DNA of 64,000 nt from Ralstonia insidiosa (GTDB lineage Bacteria; Pseudomonadota; Gammaproteobacteria; Burkholderiales; Burkholderiaceae). Below, piece after piece: positions 57,021 through 64,000 of the stretch; the stretch's first letter is position 1; every line of letters starts with the position of its first letter. The notes beneath the pieces are model-generated. The model saw only the letters and a list, made by a program, of their open reading frames with translations. It searched no databases and was not told the origin of the DNA. The position numbers and the translations under genes are program-made. The DNA lies in contig NZ_VZPV01000002.1 of NCBI RefSeq assembly GCF_008801405.1, positions 434,001 to 498,000 on the forward strand, given 5' to 3'.

Positions 57021-57956
57021 ATGCCCCATCGCATTGCCGTTCTTGTGTTTCCTGACTTCCAGGTGCTCGACGCCGCCGGGCCGGTGGCCGCATTCGAGGT
57101 GGCCAGCCGCTACCGGGATGACCACTACGCCCTGCGGGTCGTGGCCGCACAGCCCGGCCTGGTACGCAGTTCGGCGGGCGCGCTCTGGGCCGCCGAGGCG
57201 CTGCCGCCCGCAAGTCAGGTCGACACCCTGCTCGTGGCCGGCGGCGATGGCGTGGACGCCGCCATGCTGGATGCACGCACGCGCCGTTTCGTGCAGCGCT
57301 GCGCGGCACGTGGCGCACGCGTGGCCAGCGTGTGCTCAGGCAGCCTGCTGCTGGCGTCCACGGGCTTGCTGGACGGCCGGCGCGCCACCACGCACTGGTG
57401 CCGCAGCGAGCAGTTCGCGCGCGACTTCCCGCAGGTGCAACTGGAGGCCGACCACATCTACGTGAACGACGGCCGCTTCTGGACCAGCGCGGGCATCAGC
57501 GCCGGTATCGACCTCGCACTCGCGGTCATTGCTGACGACCTGGGCGAGCGCGTGGCACGCGCGGTGGCACGGCAGTTGGTCGTCTACTACCGGCGCCCCG
57601 GCGGGCAATCGCAGTTCTCGGCGCTCAACGAAATGGACTCCGCCCGCGGCCGCTTCAAACCGCTGCTGGACCACGTGCGCCGCAACCTGGGCGCACCCCA
57701 CCGCGTGGGCGACCTGGCCGAACACGCCTGCATGAGCCCGCGCCACTTCGCACGCGCCTTCCAGGCCGAGACGGGCCTCACCCCAGCCAAGGCTGTCGAG
57801 AAGCTGCGTGTGGAGGCCGCCCGCGCCGCGCTGGAGAGCGGCGCCACATCCATGCAGCGCGTGGCGAACGAATGCGGATTTGGCGATACGGAACGGATGC
57901 GCCGCAGCTTTCAGCGTTTGTTGGGCATGCCGCCGTCGGTGTTGCGGGCGCGGTAG
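57021..57956 (+). CDS. GlxA-family AraC-type regulator (DJ-1/PfpI + HTH), second
   Basis: A 311-residue regulator with an N-terminal DJ-1/PfpI domain ('VLVFPDFQVLDAAGPVAAFEVASRY', 'TLLVAGGDGVDAAML', Cys elbow 'VASVCSGSLLLASTGLLDGRRATTHW') and an AraC helix-turn-helix pair ('RVGDLAEHACMSPRHFARAFQAETGLTPAKAVEKLRVEAARAALESGATSMQRVANECGFGDTERMRRSFQRLLG' in parts). It resembles the regulator at 51284 in layout but is clearly diverged. It lies divergent from the isonitrile-hydratase-like gene, its probable target. Confidence 0.9.
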   Translation: MPHRIAVLVFPDFQVLDAAGPVAAFEVASRYRDDHYALRVVAAQPGLVRSSAGALWAAEALPPASQVDTLLVAGGDGVDAAMLDARTRRFVQRCAARGARVASVCSGSLLLASTGLLDGRRATTHWCRSEQFARDFPQVQLEADHIYVNDGRFWTSAGISAGIDLALAVIADDLGERVARAVARQLVVYYRRPGGQSQFSALNEMDSARGRFKPLLDHVRRNLGAPHRVGDLAEHACMSPRHFARAFQAETGLTPAKAVEKLRVEAARAALESGATSMQRVANECGFGDTERMRRSFQRLLGMPPSVLRAR

Positions 57957-58048
57957 CACCGTCTGAGGCGAGAAGAAATATGGCGTGCAGCTCGTACAGG
58001 TCGTGCGCCACAGGGCAACGGCATTTCAATGCGTAGTTCCTGGCGCTG

Positions 58049-58249
58049 GTGATCCAGGTGCTGATCGTGGGTGTCCGCGATGTCACCGCGTTGCTGCCCC
58101 ACCGCGCGGCCGAGACGGATCTCTACGCCGCCAAGAAGTACGGACGCAACCGTGTGAAGGCTGCGCAGCTAGGCGAGCACAAGACGCTGCCGACACCACA
58201 AGCGCTGGCGACCGCGGACCCTGCTTGTACGGCAACGCCCCTCGCCTGA
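58049..58249 (+). pseudogene. Remnant of a GGDEF (diguanylate cyclase) C-terminus
   Basis: The 316-base gap between the GlxA and LuxR genes holds a short frame ending in 'AAETDLYAAKKYGRNRVKAA', which matches the last helix of GGDEF domains ('ADxALYxAKxxGRNRV', as in the intact cyclase at 10083). No GGDEF active site or start is present upstream, so this is a decayed relic with an unrelated C-terminal tail. Probably not functional. Confidence 0.6.
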
Positions 58250-58272
58250 CGGCGCGCCGGCCAACCTACGCC

Positions 58273-58932
58273 CTACGCCAGCACCGCCAGCTTCACCAGA
58301 TCCACGATCCGGTTGCACCGCATCTTCCCCTTCATGCTGGTGATGTGCGATCGCACGGTGTGCTCCGACACGCCGTTCTGCGTTGCAAGTTCTGACGGTG
58401 CCAGCCCGGCCACCAGCCCTGCCAGCACCTTCGCCTCGGTTTTTGTGATCTCGAACGCGGTGATCAGGTTGTCGGCATCGGCCTGCTTGAGCGCGCTGTT
58501 GCGGCGCATCCGCACGAACACGAGCGGCGCGTCCGATGGAAACAGCTGCGGATTGGCGGGGGCCATGTCCAGGCTCAGGGTCTCACCCCAGGCGAGTGAG
58601 ACCGTCATCTTTGCGCGACACCCGGTGTGCAAGGTGGTCGCCATCACCTTGGCCAGGTGATTCAGCACCGACGGGCTCGGGTGCCAGAGCCTGTCATGCC
58701 GGACCCGCAGGCCACACCGGTTGTCGAGCAATGACCTGGCCAATGCGGATGCATGCACGACCGCGCCGCCTTCCGACAACAGCAGCACCGCCTCATCTAT
58801 GGCAGAAAACGCGTCTTCCAGCAGGCGGAGCATCTGCGTGGCGGGCGAATCGGCCCACGCGGGCATTGGCCAGCCGCCGCGCTGCGGCGCTTGCGTGCTG
58901 GGCGTGGCACCGCCCACCAACAGATTCGTCAT
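58273..58932 (-). CDS. LuxR-type HTH regulator
   Basis: A 219-residue regulator. The C-terminal helix-turn-helix is 'FEITKTEAKVLAGLVAGLAPSELATQNGVSEHTVRSHITSMKGKMRCNRIVDLVKL' (about residues 160-215). The N-terminal part, with 'AIDEAVLLLSEGGAVVHASALARSLLDNRCGLRV', is PAS-like and related to the middle of the other LuxR proteins here, but the first domain is missing. The ATG at 58932 has GGGGAGG upstream; longer in-frame starts exist. It is divergent from the LuxR-hydrolase fusion gene (183 bases), suggesting mutual regulation. Confidence 0.85.
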   Translation of the reverse strand: MTNLLVGGATPSTQAPQRGGWPMPAWADSPATQMLRLLEDAFSAIDEAVLLLSEGGAVVHASALARSLLDNRCGLRVRHDRLWHPSPSVLNHLAKVMATTLHTGCRAKMTVSLAWGETLSLDMAPANPQLFPSDAPLVFVRMRRNSALKQADADNLITAFEITKTEAKVLAGLVAGLAPSELATQNGVSEHTVRSHITSMKGKMRCNRIVDLVKLAVLA

Positions 58933-59115
58933 GTGGCCTCCCCAGACCCTGTCGTGCATGCCGTTGTGCATTCGGTTGAGGCTCATGGTGGACGGTGCAC
59001 CGGCAAGATGCATCACCCGTTCGGGGTATGCGTTGCTTGCCTGGGCCGTGTCATGATCGGCCCCGGTATTGCTTGGCTATTACTCGATTCTGGTCATGCC
59101 ACGCGGGAGGCGCCG

Positions 59116-60972
59116 ATGCGCGAGACAGTGGATATTCCGGCGGAAGCGCTCTCCAGGCTCATTGGCCTGATTTACGGCGCCGCCAGCGACGACGACCTGT
59201 GGCCCAGCCTGCTGCAGGCCATGGCCGACTTCCTGATGCAGAGCGGCGCGCAGGACGCACGGCCCGTCTCGACCGCTGAGACCGATGCCATCGTCGCCAG
59301 CTGGTTTGGTGACACCAGCAGCCCGCTGCCGAGCACTGCCAGCGCGGCGGAACAGCAGGTGTTCCAACTGCTCGCGCCGCATTTCGTGCGCGCGTGGGAC
59401 ATGCGCCAGACCCAGGCCGATGCAGAAACGCATCGCCGGATCAGTGACTCCGTATTGGACCGCCTGCCGGTGGGCGTGGCGCTGGTGGAAGACACCGGCG
59501 CCGTGGTCAGCATGAACCGCGCGCTGCGGCTGATTCTGGACAACAACGACGGCCTGGTACTCGTTGCCGGGCGCATGGAATCCCGCCCAAGAAAGCTGTT
59601 GGAAGATGCGCTGCGTGAAGTGGCCGCGGTGGCCTCGGTGGCCTCGGTGGCATCGACCGCCGCACACGCAGGCACCCGCACGGCATTCCGCCTGGAGCAG
59701 GCCGCCGGGCCGCTGTCCGTGCTCGTCAGCAAGCTGCAGCCGACCAACGAGAGCACCCCGCTGGCAATGCTGTGGGTGGCGAGCGCCGACGTGCCGCTGG
59801 TGCCCGAAGGCGGCCTGCGTGAACTGTTTGGGCTGACCGCCGCAGAAGCGCGGCTTGCCCAGCGGCTGGTGCGCGGGCTCACGCTGGAAGAATCCGCGCA
59901 GGATCTGGGCACCACCACCAACACCGCCAAGACGCAGCTGAAGGCCATCTTTGCCAAGGTGGGCGTACGCCGCCAGCCAGAGCTGGTGCAGGCCATCTGG
60001 TCAACGCCGCTGTGGCTCGACCAGGGTGGCGGCCAACCCAATCGCTTATCGCTCGGCAAGCACGCCACACTCGCGCCCACACCCCGCACATCCGCAGGAG
60101 ACGGCCGCATGGTTCTGCCCGATGGCCGCGCACTGGCGTGGTCAGACAGCGGCGACCCGGATGGGCTGCCCGTGATCCAGATGCATGGCCTGTCTTGCTC
60201 GCGGCACTTGCGGCATCCGGACGATGCGCTGCTGCGGGAGGCGTCGATCCGCCTCATCATTCCCGAGCGGCCGGGCACGGGCGACTCGGACCCGATGCCC
60301 GGGCGCAAGGTGGCCGACTGGCCGGCTGACGTGCAAGCGCTGGCCGACCATCTCAAGCTCGATCGCTTTGCCGTGCTGGGGTACTCGGCCGGCATGCCCT
60401 ACGCGTTTGCCACCGCACAGGCGATGCCCGAACGCGTGAGCGCCGTCTTCATTGTGGCAGCCACGCCCCCGGTTGAACGCGTGGACGACATCAAGGCCTA
60501 CTCGGCGCACTTCCGCATGGCGCTCATGGTGGCGCGCTACATGCCGAACCTGTTGCCGCCGCTGCTGCACGTGGTGGTGCGCAGCATCCGCAAGGATGTC
60601 TACCGTTACATCGAATCCATCTTGAAATCCATGCCCGACGTGGACCAGCAAGTCTTCCGGCAAGCCGCGTTTCGCGAAAACTACGCGCAAGAGTTGCTGG
60701 CCGGCGTCAAACACGGCGGCCAGCATTTTGTGGTCGAGACACTACTGAACGTGCACGGCTGGCAGGTCGACGGCCACCGCTTTGCCATGCCGGTTGAATT
60801 CTTTCACGGCGCGCTGGATTGGCACGTATCCGTCAACGCTGCGCGCAGGCTGGTCCAGCGCATTCCGGGGGCGCAGTTACATGAGGTGGAGGATGGTGGC
60901 CACTTTTTGATCTACTCACATTGGCGGAACATCCTGCGCGCCATGCAGGCGCGGCTGTCCTGCATCGCCTGA
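59116..60972 (+). CDS. LuxR-type regulator fused to an alpha/beta hydrolase
   Basis: A 618-residue two-part protein. Residues 1-235 form a sensory region ('LIGLIYGAASDDDLWPSLLQAMADFL', then a PAS-like 'GVALVEDTGAVVSMNRALRLIL'). A LuxR helix-turn-helix follows ('FGLTAAEARLAQRLVRGLTLEESAQDLGTTTNTAKTQLKAIFAKVGVRRQPELVQ', about 236-292). From about 335 comes an alpha/beta hydrolase with 'QMHGLSCSRHL' (oxyanion), 'VLGYSAGMPYAFA' (nucleophile Ser), 'FHGALDWHVSV' (Asp) and 'EDGGHFL' (His). The ATG at 59116 has GGGAGG 5 bases upstream. One protein could thus bind DNA and hydrolyse, or sense by hydrolysing, an ester or lactone. Confidence 0.85.
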   Translation: MRETVDIPAEALSRLIGLIYGAASDDDLWPSLLQAMADFLMQSGAQDARPVSTAETDAIVASWFGDTSSPLPSTASAAEQQVFQLLAPHFVRAWDMRQTQADAETHRRISDSVLDRLPVGVALVEDTGAVVSMNRALRLILDNNDGLVLVAGRMESRPRKLLEDALREVAAVASVASVASTAAHAGTRTAFRLEQAAGPLSVLVSKLQPTNESTPLAMLWVASADVPLVPEGGLRELFGLTAAEARLAQRLVRGLTLEESAQDLGTTTNTAKTQLKAIFAKVGVRRQPELVQAIWSTPLWLDQGGGQPNRLSLGKHATLAPTPRTSAGDGRMVLPDGRALAWSDSGDPDGLPVIQMHGLSCSRHLRHPDDALLREASIRLIIPERPGTGDSDPMPGRKVADWPADVQALADHLKLDRFAVLGYSAGMPYAFATAQAMPERVSAVFIVAATPPVERVDDIKAYSAHFRMALMVARYMPNLLPPLLHVVVRSIRKDVYRYIESILKSMPDVDQQVFRQAAFRENYAQELLAGVKHGGQHFVVETLLNVHGWQVDGHRFAMPVEFFHGALDWHVSVNAARRLVQRIPGAQLHEVEDGGHFLIYSHWRNILRAMQARLSCIA

Positions 60973-60986
60973 TGCAGCCGCAGTGC

Positions 60987-61973
60987 CTAAGCTTCCTGCA
61001 GCAGGCCGAGGTAGCGCGGCAGATCAATGTTGCCGCCCGTCACGATCACGCCAATGCGCGCCCCCTTGATGGGCAATCCGCCATAGCGGGCAGCAGCTAG
61101 GCCAAGACATGCGGTGGGCTCCACCACCAGCTTCATGGCCTGCGCAAAGCGGCGCATGCACGCCACCAGCATCGCGTCTTCCACGGAAACGATCTCTGTC
61201 ACACCGCGCTGCAATAGCGCGAACGTCAGCGCACCGAGATGCTGTGCGCGCGCACCGTCCGCTATCGTGTCTGGCGGGTCGATATGCACGATGTGGCCGG
61301 CTTGCAATGACTGCCGGCCGTGGTTGCCCGTCACCGGCTCCGCCCCATACACCTTGCAGGCCGGCGCCAACGCAGCGGTCACCAGTGTTGCGCCGCCGAG
61401 CAACCCACCACCGCCCTGGCTGGCAAAGATGGCATCCAGCGGCCCCACCTCGTCGATCAACTCGCGCGTGACGGTGGCCTGGCCGGCAATGACGTCGGCA
61501 TGGTCATAGGGCGGAATGAGCGTCAGGCCGTGCGCTTCAGACAGTTCACGTGTGATGGCTTCCCGGTCATCGGTACGCCGATCGTAGAAGACGATGTGCG
61601 CACCGCAATGCCGCGCCGCATCCACCTTGCTGGCCTGGGCATCGTGCGGCATGACCACGGTGACGGGAATGCCAAGCATCTGACCGGCCAGCGCCATGCC
61701 CAACGCATGGTTGCCACCCGAAAATGCCACCGCGCCACGCTTGCGCTGCCCGGCGTCAAAGCGCGCCAGTGCGTTGAACGCGCCCCGAAACTTGAACGCC
61801 CCGGTGCGCTGCAGGTTCTCGCACTTGAAGTAGACCTGCGCCCCAACCCAGGCATCCATCTCGGGGGAACGCAGCACCGGGGTGCGCAGCGCATGGCCGG
61901 CCAGGCGTGCGCTGGCGGCTTCCACATCGTTCCAATCCGGCAGCACGGGGGCTGTTGCGGCAACAGCGGTCAC
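60987..61973 (-). CDS. PLP-dependent threonine/serine dehydratase family protein
   Basis: A 328-residue fold-type II PLP enzyme. The PLP lysine lies in 'NLQRTGAFKFRGAFNAL', the phosphate-side loop in 'VAFSGGNHALGMALAGQ', and the glycine-rich phosphate cup in 'ASQGGGGLLGGATLV'. It resembles serine racemase, threonine dehydratase and threo-3-hydroxyaspartate ammonia-lyase, without the ACT domain of biosynthetic IlvA. Its ATG overlaps the stop of the amino-acid-binding protein gene by four bases, so the imported amino acid may be its substrate. Confidence 0.9.
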   Translation of the reverse strand: MTAVAATAPVLPDWNDVEAASARLAGHALRTPVLRSPEMDAWVGAQVYFKCENLQRTGAFKFRGAFNALARFDAGQRKRGAVAFSGGNHALGMALAGQMLGIPVTVVMPHDAQASKVDAARHCGAHIVFYDRRTDDREAITRELSEAHGLTLIPPYDHADVIAGQATVTRELIDEVGPLDAIFASQGGGGLLGGATLVTAALAPACKVYGAEPVTGNHGRQSLQAGHIVHIDPPDTIADGARAQHLGALTFALLQRGVTEIVSVEDAMLVACMRRFAQAMKLVVEPTACLGLAAARYGGLPIKGARIGVIVTGGNIDLPRYLGLLQEA

Positions 61974-62884
61974 TCAACCGCCTCGTCCGACGGATGCTTC
62001 CATGCGGCCAGCACTTCTGGCGTCGGCGTCAAACCCAGAACAATGCCGCGCGCGCCAATCGGCTGCTGGAACCAGCGCTTCTGCAGCGCAAGCACATCTG
62101 GGCTGGCGAACAGCGCGGCCAGTGTCTGGTCGACCAACGCCTTCCATTGCACATCGGCCTTGGACAGCATCAGCGCGTTCCGCTCCACCGACAGCGTGGG
62201 GCCGACCACCTCGTATTGCGCCGGCGTCTTTGCGTTGGCGCGCAGGCCATAGAGCACCACATCGTCAAGCACGAACGCCTGCGCACGCCCCGTGTCGAGC
62301 ATCAGGAACGATTCAACGTGGTCCTTGGCATAGACCTCGCGATAGCCGTACTGATCCTTGAGGCGACGCACGTGGCGATCGCTGGTGGAGCCGGCACTGG
62401 TCACCACGGTCTTGCCGCGCATGTCGTCAAACGACTGAATACCCGAATCCGTACGCACCAGCATGCGCACCGCCGAGACGTAGTACGCCAGGCTGAAATC
62501 CACCTGCTTCTTGCGCTCGGCCGTAATGGTGTTGGGCGCGCAATCAATGGCGACCAACCCGTTGACCACTGCCGGCACGCGGCTCTGCGCGGTCAGCGGC
62601 AACCAGCGTACTTTCAGTTCCGGCAGATTGAGGCGGCGCTGCGCCGCTTCGGCCACGCGCAGGCACAGGTCCACCGCATAACCGGCGGGCTGGCCCTTGG
62701 CGTCAGAAAACGAGAACGGCACCGCGCCTTCGCGGTACCCCAGGGTGATGGTGCCGGACTGGCGAATCTGGTCAAGAACGGGCGTCGGGCTCTGGGCCTG
62801 CGCCGGTGTGGCCACCGCAATCGACAGCGGCAGCAGCAGCGCGGCAAGTGCGCGCGAAACGATCGGCAATGCGGAAGACGACAT
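61970..62884 (-). CDS. Amino-acid ABC transporter substrate-binding protein (GltI-like)
   Basis: A 304-residue periplasmic binding protein. The signal peptide 'ALAALLLPLSIAVATPAQAQ' precedes 'PVLDQIRQSGTITLGYREGAVPFSFSDAKGQPAGYAVDLCLRVAEA', typical of glutamate/aspartate-binding GltI, and 'VNGLVAIDCAPNTITAERKKQVDFSLAYYVSAVRML' follows. The ATG at 62884 has AAGGA upstream. It is translationally coupled to the dehydratase gene. No permease or ATPase gene is adjacent, so it must use a transporter encoded elsewhere. Confidence 0.9.
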   Translation of the reverse strand: MSSSALPIVSRALAALLLPLSIAVATPAQAQSPTPVLDQIRQSGTITLGYREGAVPFSFSDAKGQPAGYAVDLCLRVAEAAQRRLNLPELKVRWLPLTAQSRVPAVVNGLVAIDCAPNTITAERKKQVDFSLAYYVSAVRMLVRTDSGIQSFDDMRGKTVVTSAGSTSDRHVRRLKDQYGYREVYAKDHVESFLMLDTGRAQAFVLDDVVLYGLRANAKTPAQYEVVGPTLSVERNALMLSKADVQWKALVDQTLAALFASPDVLALQKRWFQQPIGARGIVLGLTPTPEVLAAWKHPSDEAVE

Positions 62885-63007
62885 GGTGATCCTTGACGAA
62901 AGCGGCAAGGATAGTCACCTGCCCCGTGGGCGCGAACGATCGATTGGCTATATGAGCATCCTGTGGCCGGGCATGTGCATATACGTCGTTCGCATATGCG
63001 CGTGGCG

Positions 63008-63922
63008 TTAGCTGCCCGACGATGCCGGCGATGCAGCGGACGACAGCGCCATCGCCATGCGCCGCTCCCGCGCCGCCACCCAGGTGCCCGCCGCCCCGCA
63101 CATCGCAATGGCCAGGATGCCCGCCACTGACCAGCCATCCGGCACATGCGAGAAGACCAGCCAGCCGCCAATCATGGCAAAGCCGATCTGCATGTAGAGG
63201 TAAGGCGTGAGCATTGCCACCGGCGCGCGGGTGTACGCCAGGATGAGCAGGGCATGGCCGGCCGAACTGACAACGCCCATCAGGATCAGCAGCAGCCACC
63301 ACGTCCACTCCAGCGCCTGCCAGCCGAAGGGCAGCGCAAAGGTCAGGCACAGCGTGCCGACGGCGCCCGTATAGAAGTGGGTCGTGCCTGCCTCGTCCAC
63401 GTTGGCCAGCCGGCTGGTGACAATCTGGAAGCCGGTGTTGGCAGCCACCAGCCCCAGTGGCAGCAGCATGCTCCAGCCAAAGGTGCCGCCGCCGGGCCGG
63501 AGCACCATCATGGCGCCAAGAAACCCGCCCGCCATGAACACCCAGCGCACGGCGGAGACCTGCTCGCCCAGCAGCAGGGCCGCCACCAGGGTGATGACCA
63601 GCGGGGTCAGCATCACGATGGCCGTCACCTCGCCCACCGGCATCTGCCGCAGGCTCAGGAACGCAAACAGGCTGACCGACAGCAACAGCACCCCGCGCAG
63701 CACCTGCAGCCAGGGCCGGCGCGTACGCAGCAAGGAGCGCCCCCTGCTGGGCAGCAGTGTCACGCCCGTCGTGACCGTTTGGAACAGGTAGCGGAACCAG
63801 AGCGCCATGGCCACCGGCACGGTGGTGCTGACATATTTGGTGAGTGTGTCGAACGCGGCAAAGAGCGCGACCGCTGCAATCAGAAAAGCGATCCCCTGCA
63901 GAGGGTGTTGGGCACGACGCAA
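63008..63922 (-). CDS. DMT-superfamily (EamA) transporter
   Basis: A 304-residue inner-membrane protein with ten predicted helices in two EamA repeats: 'AFDTLTKYVSTTVPVAMALWFRYLFQ' opens the first and 'LLPLGLVAANTGFQIVTSRLA' the second. 'LLSVSLFAFLSLRQMPVGEVTAIVMLTPLVITLVAALLLGEQV' is the repeat's typical end. EamA proteins export metabolites such as amino acids. The start appears to be TTG at 63922 with CGGAG upstream; no ATG is available nearby. It follows the dehydratase/binding-protein unit but is separated by 123 bases. Confidence 0.85.
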   Translation of the reverse strand: MRRAQHPLQGIAFLIAAVALFAAFDTLTKYVSTTVPVAMALWFRYLFQTVTTGVTLLPSRGRSLLRTRRPWLQVLRGVLLLSVSLFAFLSLRQMPVGEVTAIVMLTPLVITLVAALLLGEQVSAVRWVFMAGGFLGAMMVLRPGGGTFGWSMLLPLGLVAANTGFQIVTSRLANVDEAGTTHFYTGAVGTLCLTFALPFGWQALEWTWWLLLILMGVVSSAGHALLILAYTRAPVAMLTPYLYMQIGFAMIGGWLVFSHVPDGWSVAGILAIAMCGAAGTWVAARERRMAMALSSAASPASSGS

Positions 63923-64000
63923 GGTGGTCGACTCCGAGAGCGGGCTGGGTGGGTGTGTCGCTGGTGCGACGCATCATACGCCCACCCTCATGCGCTTTGC

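Noticed and set aside
57778..58086. Minus-strand open frame over the end of the GlxA gene and the following gap
   Set aside because: Mostly antisense to the AraC domain; the tail outside it matches nothing I recognise and has no ribosome site.
58753..59115. Longer N-terminus for the LuxR-hydrolase fusion
   Set aside because: The upstream part is antisense to the divergent LuxR gene, while the ATG at 59116 has a strong GGGAGG ribosome site.

Overview
The window is GC-rich (about 64-65% in most genes), densely coded on both strands, and has no rRNA, tRNA, CRISPR array, phage or insertion sequence that I could find. Codon bias, the 4-alpha-glucanotransferase tail, the AMP nucleosidase and the abundance of LysR, LuxR and GlxA regulators suggest a betaproteobacterium of the Ralstonia/Cupriavidus group. 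That assignment is an inference; no marker gene here proves it.

Layout. 1-3.6 kb: malQ tail, an MFS transporter with an exported amidohydrolase, and a methyltransferase. 3.8-7.4 kb: two paralogous membrane histidine kinases of CqsS/PhcS type flanking a hotdog thioesterase, with no response regulator. 7.5-10 kb: a serine-rich membrane protein, a DUF2491 (YjfK-like) protein and a PspA/YjfJ-like coiled-coil protein. The 3.7-10 kb block has lower GC than its surroundings. 10-20.7 kb: a membrane diguanylate cyclase, a polar amino-acid ABC importer lacking its ATPase, amn, a LysR/M20 peptidase pair, and an exported carotenoid oxygenase with a DUF2141 protein. 20.9-27.8 kb: a PhyH dioxygenase, an AT-rich GT90/CAP10 glycosyltransferase, and a six-gene periplasmic copper-resistance operon.

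28-36.3 kb: small metabolic genes (thioesterase, isochorismatase, alpha/beta hydrolase, carboxymuconolactone decarboxylase, TauE, flavodoxin-fold reductase) with LysR and MerR regulators, LysE, a methyltransferase and an ArsN2-like acetyltransferase. 36.7-40.3 kb: a hydroxyacid dehydrogenase, a clear cyclic-di-GMP-I riboswitch upstream of a secreted spherulin-4/GH135-like glycosidase, and a ChaA-like antiporter. 40.3-48.6 kb: an OmpR/EnvZ-type two-component system coupled to a tiny ORF, CcdA, RidA, a LysR/SDR pair, a flavin disulfide reductase, a glycine-zipper protein and DUF1697.

48.6-61 kb: a regulatory neighbourhood with three LuxR-type proteins (one fused to an alpha/beta hydrolase), five DJ-1/PfpI-domain proteins (two GlxA-type AraC regulators, one membrane-anchored, two stand-alone), a MocR regulator, a cytochrome c and an MTA/SAH nucleosidase-like protein. 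61-64 kb: a PLP dehydratase overlapping an amino-acid-binding protein gene, then a DMT transporter.

Cyclic-di-GMP recurs: an intact GGDEF enzyme at 10-11.7 kb, the riboswitch at 38 kb and a degraded GGDEF tail at 58 kb. The strongest single discovery is the riboswitch-controlled spherulin-4 gene. Other points of interest are the twin kinase/thioesterase locus, the LuxR-hydrolase fusion, a pair of inverted perfect DnaA boxes at 28.6 kb and several sharp palindromes beside regulator genes.
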